NCBI GenBank assembly: GCA_036961205.1
Contig: JBALVI010000001.1
Span: 682,001 to 746,000 of the forward strand
DNA: 64,000 nucleotides
Origin: CALJFL01 sp036961205
GTDB taxonomy: Bacteria; Pseudomonadota; Gammaproteobacteria; Pseudomonadales; Halieaceae
Reading direction: 5' to 3'
The notes beneath the pieces were generated by a model that saw only the letters and a program-made list of their open reading frames with translations, was not told the origin of the DNA and searched no databases. The position numbers and the translations under genes were made by a program. This document shows, in pieces, positions 37,134-44,694 of this stretch. Positions within the stretch are counted from its first letter, which is position 1; each line of letters begins with the position of its first letter.

Positions 37134-37634
37134 ATGGACGGCATTGCCAGATTGTTGATGATAAAGAAGGATGAATACTTGCAGCGAGCATTGAAAAAGC
37201 CCTACCGCGTTGATTTGGCCGGACTGCACGCCGTCTGTGAGGCTAATTATGCTCGGATGAAGCTGCTTTTCCCCGACTACGAAACCAGTAATACCCGCGA
37301 ATTCACCGTTGCCGATGCTCGAATTCGCATAGAAGTCATTGAGCGAGCTCGTTACACTACCATTTTCCAAATTTTCCAGCAGCACCACCAGGACGCTGAC
37401 TGGCTGGGGCACTTGAAAATCGAAGTTCGTGCCTATCACGACGCGGGCATGCTCGAAGTTGGTGCATTCCAGTCTCAGCAGCAGATTCAGGCCCGCTATC
37501 AATACCCGAACCACAAAATGCACCAACAAGATGAAAAGGCAGGCCAGAATCGATTTCTAGGAGATTGGCTGGAGCACTGTCTTGAGAACGGTTGTGTGCA
37601 GACAGATCTTATAGCGCCCTTCACCGGGTCCTGA
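37134..37634 (+). CDS. DUF1249 family protein (YqiB-like)
   Basis: Cytosolic protein of about 166 residues and unknown function. The core LAGLHAVCEANYARMKLLFPDY and IRIEVIERARYTTIFQIFQ match the family, which in E. coli lies between nudF and cpdA. A start at ATG 37158 (IKKDEYLQRAL) is also possible; neither has a clear ribosome-binding site. It precedes cpdA by 24 bases and probably opens the DUF1249-cpdA-parE transcript. Confidence 0.82.
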   Translation: MDGIARLLMIKKDEYLQRALKKPYRVDLAGLHAVCEANYARMKLLFPDYETSNTREFTVADARIRIEVIERARYTTIFQIFQQHHQDADWLGHLKIEVRAYHDAGMLEVGAFQSQQQIQARYQYPNHKMHQQDEKAGQNRFLGDWLEHCLENGCVQTDLIAPFTGS

Positions 37635-37658
37635 CTGATCGTTCAGGCGCCGGACAAA

Positions 37659-38495
37659 ATGACTAGCTCGCAAAAACCCTACCGCCAACTGCCGAATGCT
37701 GAAGGCTGTGTTCAGTTGGTACAGCTTACCGATACGCACCTTTGCAGAAACCAGGGCGGTACGTTGCTGGGGATGGATACCGACCACTCCCTGCAGGCGG
37801 TGATCGACCTGGTAAAGCGTGAGCGCGCATGTATTGACGGAATACTGGCAACTGGTGACTTATCAGATCAGGGTGCGCCGGAATCCTATCAGCGATTACA
37901 ATCCTATTTCGAGCAACTACCTGCAGAGCATTATTGGCTGCCTGGCAATCACGATGACCTCGAGCAAATGCGTCTGGTAGTAGGTGACATCCGGCTAGCC
38001 AGCGAATTGCGCGGTGGCAACTGGCAGGTGTTAATGCTCAATTCGCAAATCCCCGGGGAAGTCGGTGGTGAATTGGGTGACGATCAGCTGAATTTGCTAG
38101 ACGAACAGTTGGCCGAGGCTAGTAAGGCTGAATTACACACCTTGATTTGTCTGCATCATCAACCAGTACCTATTGGTTGTGCCTGGCTGGATGGGCAGAT
38201 GACCTCCGACGCGGACCGGTTTTTCCAGATTGTTGACCGCTTCGCCGGTGTTCGTGGAATTCTCTGGGGGCATGTCCACCAGGAAGTTCAGCGGCAGCGT
38301 GGTCAGGTGTTGTTGATGGCATCGCCATCTACCTGTGTACAATTTGCACCGGGACAAACAGATTTCAAGGCCGACAACCTCGCTCCGGGGTATCGTTGGC
38401 TGGACCTGATGGCGGACGGTCAAGTTAAAACGGGCGTGTCTCGCGTTACCGATAGGCAATTCCACGTCGATCTCGATACCACCGGATATCTGTAA
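37659..38495 (+). CDS. cpdA: 3',5'-cyclic-AMP phosphodiesterase
   Basis: Calcineurin-fold metallophosphoesterase of 278 residues. The metal ligands are all visible in order: QLTDTHL, ATGDLSDQG, LPGNHDD, CLHHQPVP and LWGHVHQE. This is the CpdA set, so it probably lowers cAMP and tunes Crp/Vfr-type control. It sits between DUF1249 and parE, the ancestral gammaproteobacterial order, although the esterase gene yqiA usually found before parE is absent. Confidence 0.92.
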   Translation: MTSSQKPYRQLPNAEGCVQLVQLTDTHLCRNQGGTLLGMDTDHSLQAVIDLVKRERACIDGILATGDLSDQGAPESYQRLQSYFEQLPAEHYWLPGNHDDLEQMRLVVGDIRLASELRGGNWQVLMLNSQIPGEVGGELGDDQLNLLDEQLAEASKAELHTLICLHHQPVPIGCAWLDGQMTSDADRFFQIVDRFAGVRGILWGHVHQEVQRQRGQVLLMASPSTCVQFAPGQTDFKADNLAPGYRWLDLMADGQVKTGVSRVTDRQFHVDLDTTGYL

Positions 38496-38566
38496 GCTAA
38501 AACGAACATTCCAACCATCCTCATGTACAATGGCCGCTTAGTAATTGCGCCAAGCAGACCGAGGGA

Positions 38567-40456
38567 ATGAGTCAATATACCGCCGAAGATATCGAAGTCC
38601 TTACTGGACTGGAACCCGTCCGAAAACGCCCGGGCATGTACACCGATACTACCCGCCCCAATCACCTCGCCCAGGAAGTTATCGACAATAGTGTCGACGA
38701 AGCGCTCGCTGGCCATGCTGACCAAATTGATGTCATTTTGCACAAGGACCAGTCGGTTACGGTAACCGATAACGGTCGCGGCATGCCGGTAGATATGCAT
38801 CCGGAGCAGGGCAAGCCTGGCGTGGAAGTTATCTTGTCTACTCTCCATGCCGGAGGCAAGTTCTCTTCCAAGAATTATCAGTTCAGTGGCGGCCTGCACG
38901 GCGTTGGTGTTTCTGTCGTTAACGCTCTGTCCAAGCTGTTGGAAGTGACTATCCGGCGAGATGGTCAGGTGCATCAGATGTCTTTTTCCGGGGGCGATAA
39001 AAAAACCGACCTCAAGGTGATCGATACCTGTGGCAAGCGCAATACTGGTACGGCGGTAAGATTTATCCCCGACGGCAAGTATTTTGATTCAACTAATTTC
39101 TCGGTGTCGCGACTCAGACATGTGCTGCGTGCCAAGGCGGTGCTCTGTCCTGGCCTGCGGGTCAAGTTTAAGGACGAGAAAAAGAACGAGACCGACGAGT
39201 GGTATTACGAGGACGGGCTGACCGATTATCTAGCCGACGCCACCATCGACTTCCCCTGTATCCCAGACGAGCCGTTTGTCGGTAGTTTTAGTGGTAGTAG
39301 TGAGGGCGTCGACTGGGCGGTGCAGTGGCTGCCGGAAGGCGGTGAAGTCGTTGCTGAATCCTACGTCAACCTGATACCCACGGCGCAGGGTGGTACGCAC
39401 GTTAATGGATTGCGCACCGGCTTGCTCGATGCCATGCGAGATTTCTGCGAGTTGCGCAGTTTGCTACCGCGAGGGGTAAAACTGACCCCGGATGATATCT
39501 GGGACCGCTGTTGTTATGTCTTGTCTTCCAAGCTGGAAGATCCGCAATTTTCCGGACAAACCAAAGAGCGCTTATCTTCGCGCCAGGCCGCTGCTTTTGT
39601 CTCTGGTGTTGCCAAAGACGCGTTTAGTCTCTGGCTAAATCAACACACGCAGGAAGCCGAGCAGTTGGCGGAAATGTGCATCAACAATGCCCAGAGCCGT
39701 TTGCGTACCGCCAAGAAGGTGACCCGCAAAAAAGTAACGGCTGGGCCGGCCTTGCCTGGCAAGTTGGCAGACTGTTCCGGTGAAGATCCGACGCGCGGCG
39801 AACTGTTTCTGGTTGAGGGGGACTCAGCGGGAGGCTCTGCCAAGCAGGCCAGAGATCGCGAATTTCAGGCGATTCTTCCTCTGCGCGGAAAAATACTGAA
39901 CACCTGGGAGGTGGATTCCCAAGAGATTCTGGCTTCTCAGGAAGTGCACAATATTTCAATTGCCCTGGGCATCGATCCAGCCTCGGATGATTTGTCCGGC
40001 CTCAGGTATCACAAAGTGTGCATTCTGGCAGACGCAGATTCAGACGGCTTGCATATCGCCACCCTTATCTGCGCCCTGTTTGTCCGTCACTTTCCTACGC
40101 TGGTTGCAGCCGGACACGTCTACGTGGCGATGCCGCCACTGTACCGCATCGACATTGGCAAAGAGGTTTTCTACGCTCTGGATGAAGCTGAAAAGCAAGG
40201 GGTGCTGGATCGCATTGAGGCAGAAAAAAAACGCGGCAAGGTGAATGTTCAGCGCTTCAAGGGTTTGGGCGAAATGAATCCCCTGCAATTGCGGGAGACT
40301 ACCATGGACCCGGACACCCGTAGATTGGTTCGTTTGGTAGTTGATGCCGGAGACGGCACTAATCAGATGCTCGATATGCTACTGGCCAAGAAGCGCGCTA
40401 GTGATCGCAAAGCGTGGTTAGAGAAAAAAGGCGATCTTGCGGATATCGCCGTGTAA
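38567..40456 (+). CDS. parE: DNA topoisomerase IV subunit B
   Basis: ATPase subunit of the chromosome-decatenating type II topoisomerase; partner ParC is outside the window. The 629 residues match E. coli ParE. The GHKL ATPase has VIDNSVDEALAGH and GGLHGVGVSVVNAL; the TOPRIM domain starts with LVEGDSAGGSAKQARDR near residue 415 and contains DADSDGLHI. KGLGEMNPLQLRETTMDP lies near the C-terminus. ATG 38567 follows GAGGGA. A TACAAT box at 38526 might give it a promoter of its own. Confidence 0.96.
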   Translation: MSQYTAEDIEVLTGLEPVRKRPGMYTDTTRPNHLAQEVIDNSVDEALAGHADQIDVILHKDQSVTVTDNGRGMPVDMHPEQGKPGVEVILSTLHAGGKFSSKNYQFSGGLHGVGVSVVNALSKLLEVTIRRDGQVHQMSFSGGDKKTDLKVIDTCGKRNTGTAVRFIPDGKYFDSTNFSVSRLRHVLRAKAVLCPGLRVKFKDEKKNETDEWYYEDGLTDYLADATIDFPCIPDEPFVGSFSGSSEGVDWAVQWLPEGGEVVAESYVNLIPTAQGGTHVNGLRTGLLDAMRDFCELRSLLPRGVKLTPDDIWDRCCYVLSSKLEDPQFSGQTKERLSSRQAAAFVSGVAKDAFSLWLNQHTQEAEQLAEMCINNAQSRLRTAKKVTRKKVTAGPALPGKLADCSGEDPTRGELFLVEGDSAGGSAKQARDREFQAILPLRGKILNTWEVDSQEILASQEVHNISIALGIDPASDDLSGLRYHKVCILADADSDGLHIATLICALFVRHFPTLVAAGHVYVAMPPLYRIDIGKEVFYALDEAEKQGVLDRIEAEKKRGKVNVQRFKGLGEMNPLQLRETTMDPDTRRLVRLVVDAGDGTNQMLDMLLAKKRASDRKAWLEKKGDLADIAV

Positions 40457-40490
40457 CCATTGAGCCTCTGTCTGAGGCGGGAGACAAACC

Positions 40491-41087
40491 ATGTACTTAC
40501 TAAGACTAGCAACCACAGCAATAGCAGGTGCAATGCTGTTCACGTTCTCTCTGGGCGCCACTGCTCAATGGGAATTGGACAACGCTCGGTCGACGGTGAA
40601 TTTTATCTCTGTCAAGAATTCCCGTATCGGTGAGACTCACAGTTTTACGTCTCTGGTTGGCTATATTGGCGCCGACGGCAAAGTACAATTGGGTGTAGAT
40701 CTCGATAGCGTGGAGACCATGATCCCCATCCGCAATGAGCGGGTGCGCGAGCTGTTATTCGACACTGCCCGCTTTCCAGCGGCCAACATTACTTCACAGG
40801 TACAACCAGAGATGCTGGCCGCGTTGGCCGAAGGTGGCGTTGTTACCACTGACATCTCGGTGAACCTGAGCTTGCACGATCACAGCGTAGCCATGGATAT
40901 TCCGGTGGTAGTGATTGCCGATAGCAGTGGCACCTTGCGGGTGCTCAGTTCTCAGCCAGTGATACTGGACGCTAAACAGTTTGGCCTGGTAGATGGCGTG
41001 AATGCCCTGCGCGAAATTGCTGGTCTGAAGTCGATCAGTACAGCAGTACCCGTTTCAATCTATCTGGTATTTGTGCCTGCCGCCTGA
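40491..41087 (+). CDS. YceI family periplasmic protein
   Basis: Secreted lipocalin-like protein of 198 residues. The signal peptide runs to about FSLGATAQ. The mature part begins WELDNARSTVNFISVKN, the YceI start; the family binds polyprenoid or amide-type lipids in an extended beta barrel. GGGAG sits before ATG 40491, right after a small hairpin (GCCTC-TGTCT-GAGGC at 40464-40478) that lacks a T-run. It follows parE in the same direction with a 34-base gap. Confidence 0.85.
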   Translation: MYLLRLATTAIAGAMLFTFSLGATAQWELDNARSTVNFISVKNSRIGETHSFTSLVGYIGADGKVQLGVDLDSVETMIPIRNERVRELLFDTARFPAANITSQVQPEMLAALAEGGVVTTDISVNLSLHDHSVAMDIPVVVIADSSGTLRVLSSQPVILDAKQFGLVDGVNALREIAGLKSISTAVPVSIYLVFVPAA

Positions 41088-41112
41088 ACTGGCCAGTGAA
41101 CACCGCGCCAGA

Positions 41113-43386
41113 TTATCTGGATGCCCCGGTAGCGCCCATTAGTTGTTGCTTTAGCTGCTGATAAGTCTGATTGGTTGGCGCTAGCCTTAGTAGCGAGTCT
41201 ACGTGATCATTGGCCTGCTTTCGTTGACCTAATTCATCGCTGTAGTTGGCCAAGGCCAGCAATACTTCCTGGTTTTCAGGATAGTAGCGCAGCAGCTTTT
41301 GCAATTGTTCTACCGCGGCTTGTGGTTGCCCAAGATCATGTAACGCAATAGCGTAAACAAAACGATGACGTGTGCCCACTTCTTCCTGCGCAGCTGCGCG
41401 TCCCAGATAATCCAGAGCTAATTCGGTATTACCCCCTCGCGTTTCAAGCAGGCCAATAGAGTGAAGTGTAGGACCATTGTCCGGGGCTATCTTTAATGCC
41501 GCCTGGAGCTGCTGCTTGGCTTCCGCTTCGCGATCGGCAGAGCGCAATAGATCGGCCAGGTTAAGATAGGCAGGCACTAATTGCGGATTCAAAGTCAGCG
41601 CTTCCCGATAGGCTCTTTCGCTGGAGGGAAGGTCGCCGCGGTTAAAGTAGAACACGCCCAATTGCATCTGTGTGCCGGGCATGTCGGCGTGTTTACGCTG
41701 AATAGATTCGTATTCTTTAAACAGTGCTAATAGTCGGGCAGCGTCTTCGGGACTAATCTGGTCCAGTGGGACTCCTGCAAGAGAGGAGGCCACTTCCATC
41801 CTTACCCCGGCAACATCATCTTCGATCAAAGGCCGTAGCAACTGATAGCGTTGGTTCAGGGGCAGACCTTCAATACTGCGGATAGTACTGGTGCGTATCA
41901 AGGTGTTGTCGTCGTAAAGAAACTGGCTTGCCAGCTGCAGGGTATCCCGAGCGCTGCCGCCGTTATTGGCAATCGCTTCTATGGCGGTAGCGCGCCAGAT
42001 TGGCGGCGAAGCCACATCCTGGGCGATGGTGGCTAACTGGGGTAGCACCCGGGTATCGCCGGCGTCTGCCCGCATGAATGCTCTGGCAGGATGAGTGGCG
42101 GTGTCCCGAAAATTTACACCCCAATCTCTAAGCGCATCCAGCGCCCAGCTTGGCTCCTTGTCCATGTGGCATTGGTTGCATGCATTGGGTGTACCCATAA
42201 CAACGCTCAGATCCGGGCGCGGAATGCGAAAACTATGGTCGTGCCGGGGGTCAACTCCCATATAGGTGGTCTCGGGCATGTGGCAGTTGGCGCACTGTGC
42301 ACCACTGGACGTTTGCTGGTGGCGGTGGTGCTCAACCGAGTCATACTTCTCCGGTTTGTGGCATTGGGCACAGACACCGTTGCCTGGAGCTCGCAATTGC
42401 AGGCTGTGGGGCTCGTGGCAATTGCTGCACACCACCCCAGCCATATGCATTTTGCTCTGCACAAACGAGCCGTAAACGTAGACCTCATCAAGGATTTGTC
42501 CATCGTAATGGTACAGAGGCGATTGCGGCAGTGACAGGCGGTGGGTGTCCAGCAGGTCAGCCCCGTAGTGGTAGTCACCGAGAGTGCCTCGCCTGGCGTG
42601 ACAACGCGCGCAATTATCTATCTGACTGTTTGAGGACAGGCTTTGACTTCTTTTGGCTATAGCTTCATTTTCCGGGAAAGCCCATTCTCCGCGCTGTAAC
42701 AAGTCAGTTGGCAGTCCGTGTTTTTCGGGTTTCAAGCCGTCGCTGTTGGCCAGTTCGATATGCTTGCTGCCGGGTCCGTGGCAGGATTCACAGCCGACGT
42801 CGATCTCGGCAAACACCGTATCAAAAGAGCGCGTCGCCGCATCGTAGTTTTTTTCAAGGTCGGTACTGTGGCACTCCGCACAACGGGTGTTCCAATTCTG
42901 GTAGGGGCCGGTCCAGTGCAATGGATCAGTGGCGTCCACTGATTCGTCGGGATACAGGTGGTACCAGCGTTGCCCGCCCTCAGCTGTTGGTCGCGCATCC
43001 CAGGCGATACTCAGGGCCTGCAATCGACCCCGTGACAGTGGCAGCAGGTATTGTTGTAGTGGATAGACGCCGAACACGTACTTCACCTTGAATTTGGTGA
43101 GTACGCCGTCTTCGCCATCAGTGGTCACGATGAACGTGCCTCCATCCCTGCTAAAGGTGGAGGTGATGCCGTTATAGATGAAAGAGGCATTGTCGAAGTC
43201 GCCCAACACGGTGTCCGGAGTTGCGACTTGCATGGCGAGGTCGTGGTGGGAATCTTGCCACAGCTTATGCTCGTCAGCGTGGCAAGAGGCGCATTGGCTG
43301 GAACCTACAAACTCCTGAGCGGCCACAGTCAGAGAGAGACAGCTTAGCAAGGTAAAAGCTGCGGAGTAGAGAATAGAACGCGACAT
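41113..43386 (-). CDS. Octaheme cytochrome c with C-terminal TPR domain
   Basis: Periplasmic multiheme protein of 757 residues. ATG 43386 gives a clear signal peptide ending near LTVAAQ. Eight CxxCH heme sites follow: CASCH, CAECH, CESCH, CARCH, CSNCH, CAQCH, CANCH and CNQCH, all within about the first 430 residues, in a layout like cytochrome c554/NrfA-type families. A HEAT-like segment (about 440-540) and then TPR repeats (YREALTLNPQLVPAYLNLAD and later copies) fill the C-terminus. Electron donor and acceptor are unknown. It is divergent from the glutamine amidotransferase and convergent with the YceI gene. Confidence 0.85.
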   Translation of the reverse strand: MSRSILYSAAFTLLSCLSLTVAAQEFVGSSQCASCHADEHKLWQDSHHDLAMQVATPDTVLGDFDNASFIYNGITSTFSRDGGTFIVTTDGEDGVLTKFKVKYVFGVYPLQQYLLPLSRGRLQALSIAWDARPTAEGGQRWYHLYPDESVDATDPLHWTGPYQNWNTRCAECHSTDLEKNYDAATRSFDTVFAEIDVGCESCHGPGSKHIELANSDGLKPEKHGLPTDLLQRGEWAFPENEAIAKRSQSLSSNSQIDNCARCHARRGTLGDYHYGADLLDTHRLSLPQSPLYHYDGQILDEVYVYGSFVQSKMHMAGVVCSNCHEPHSLQLRAPGNGVCAQCHKPEKYDSVEHHRHQQTSSGAQCANCHMPETTYMGVDPRHDHSFRIPRPDLSVVMGTPNACNQCHMDKEPSWALDALRDWGVNFRDTATHPARAFMRADAGDTRVLPQLATIAQDVASPPIWRATAIEAIANNGGSARDTLQLASQFLYDDNTLIRTSTIRSIEGLPLNQRYQLLRPLIEDDVAGVRMEVASSLAGVPLDQISPEDAARLLALFKEYESIQRKHADMPGTQMQLGVFYFNRGDLPSSERAYREALTLNPQLVPAYLNLADLLRSADREAEAKQQLQAALKIAPDNGPTLHSIGLLETRGGNTELALDYLGRAAAQEEVGTRHRFVYAIALHDLGQPQAAVEQLQKLLRYYPENQEVLLALANYSDELGQRKQANDHVDSLLRLAPTNQTYQQLKQQLMGATGASR

Positions 43387-43541
43387 GGGCTGCCTTGTAA
43401 TAAATGAAAGCAAAGGCTAACGCACTTTGGCCCTCCACCCAAGTAGAGACTGACCTGCCCTTAAGTGTTATGGACATGCCCTCCGGCGCTTCCTATGATA
43501 CGGCCCTGATTATTGCGCTGGCCCGTTAGCGAGGGGCAACT

Positions 43542-44243
43542 ATGAAGCTGGGAATTTTGAAAACTGATACGGTTCGACCCGAGTGGGTTCCGCAGTTCGG
43601 GGAGTATCCCGATATGTTTGCCGCACTGCTGGGCAGCCTGGACCCCGCTATAGAATTTGTGACCTACGATGTTGAATCCGGTGTATTCCCGGAGAGCCCG
43701 GATGAAGTTGACGCCTATCTGATCACGGGCAGCAAAAGCAGTGTTTATGACGACAAAGACTGGATCAGGAAACTGGAAGGTTTTGTTCGCGATTTACACG
43801 ATCGTGAAAAAAAGATGGTTGGTATCTGCTTCGGCCATCAACTCATCGCCAGAGCTCTCGGCGGTGTGGCCGAAAAATCTTCCAAGGGCTGGGGAGTGGG
43901 TTTGCACACTCACCAATTTAACCGGTCAGCGGCCTGGCACGATCAGGGCGAAGCAGATTTTGATATTCTGGTGAGTCATCAGGATCAAGTGACGCAGTTG
44001 CCCGAGGGTGCCACCGTGCTGGCGGGCAGTGAATTTTGTGAAAATGCCGTATGCCAGATCGGCGATCACATTCTCACCTTTCAGGGTCACCCCGAATTTG
44101 TGCCGGAGTACTCCCGGGAGATCATCGAGTTTCGACGGGAAATGATTGGTGAGGAGGTGTACAGCAATGGCGTCGCGTCGCTGGCAAGCTCACCTGAAAA
44201 TGAGCGTATTGGCCATTGGATTCTGAATTTTCTAAAGAGTTAG
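43542..44243 (+). CDS. Class I glutamine amidotransferase
   Basis: Stand-alone GATase1 domain of 233 residues. The nucleophile is in MVGICFGHQLIARALGG and the catalytic His in FQGHPEF, followed by the Glu position near SREI. It resembles GMP-synthase-like amidotransferases such as YfeJ that act on gamma-glutamyl substrates; no synthetase partner is adjacent. ATG 43542 follows GAGGGG. Function beyond glutaminase-type chemistry is not readable. Confidence 0.85.
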   Translation: MKLGILKTDTVRPEWVPQFGEYPDMFAALLGSLDPAIEFVTYDVESGVFPESPDEVDAYLITGSKSSVYDDKDWIRKLEGFVRDLHDREKKMVGICFGHQLIARALGGVAEKSSKGWGVGLHTHQFNRSAAWHDQGEADFDILVSHQDQVTQLPEGATVLAGSEFCENAVCQIGDHILTFQGHPEFVPEYSREIIEFRREMIGEEVYSNGVASLASSPENERIGHWILNFLKS

Positions 44244-44283
44244 CGCCTGCAGCGACGCCGGAGGGGCAGGGCTCAGAGGCCTG

Positions 44284-44658
44284 TCAGCTACCCTTGACCT
44301 GATTCTGCATGGCGTCCAGATACTCATCCAGCTCATCATCATTGGCAAATACCGCCATGTCCGGTAACGCCTTGAGAATCTCAAATACTTTGTCGATGTG
44401 TGGTTTGCGATTTGCCGCCGCCAGTCTGCGCCCGTCGGCTTTTGCTTGTTTGGCCGCCTTGAATATTACCCGTAGGCCGGCTGAGCTGATGTAATCGAGA
44501 TCTCTCATATCCAGTACTGTCAGTTGGTGGCCTGCCGCTATCGCAGCTTGCAAATCAACCTCGAACACCGGGGCGGTGTCCGTATTCAGTGCGCCTTTGA
44601 GTGAAACCCGGGCGACAGATTTTTCTTCATCAACGGCAACGCTAGTAGTCAGGTTCAT
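44284..44658 (-). CDS. STAS-domain anti-sigma-factor antagonist
   Basis: SpoIIAA/RsbV-like protein of 124 residues. The phosphorylation-site region is MRDLDYISSAGLRVIFKAA, with the switch serine expected at the second Ser of ISSAG. LKGALNTDTAPVFEVDL forms the first strands. It lies 36 bases after a protein that carries both a PP2C phosphatase and an RsbW-type kinase domain, its obvious partner. Together they form a partner-switching unit; the final target (sigma factor, cyclase or other) is not encoded here. Confidence 0.88.
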   Translation of the reverse strand: MNLTTSVAVDEEKSVARVSLKGALNTDTAPVFEVDLQAAIAAGHQLTVLDMRDLDYISSAGLRVIFKAAKQAKADGRRLAAANRKPHIDKVFEILKALPDMAVFANDDELDEYLDAMQNQVKGS

Positions 44659-44694
44659 TGCATTGGTTCCCTTTTATCTCGTGCGCGGCAAGTT

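Noticed and set aside
40464..40478. GCCTC/GAGGC hairpin between parE and the YceI gene as a terminator
   Set aside because: No T-run follows; the stem leads straight into the ribosome-binding site of the next gene.
42207..42662. Overlapping frames on both strands inside the octaheme gene
   Set aside because: The CxxCH-bearing frame is clearly the coding one; the others arise from Cys/His codon bias.
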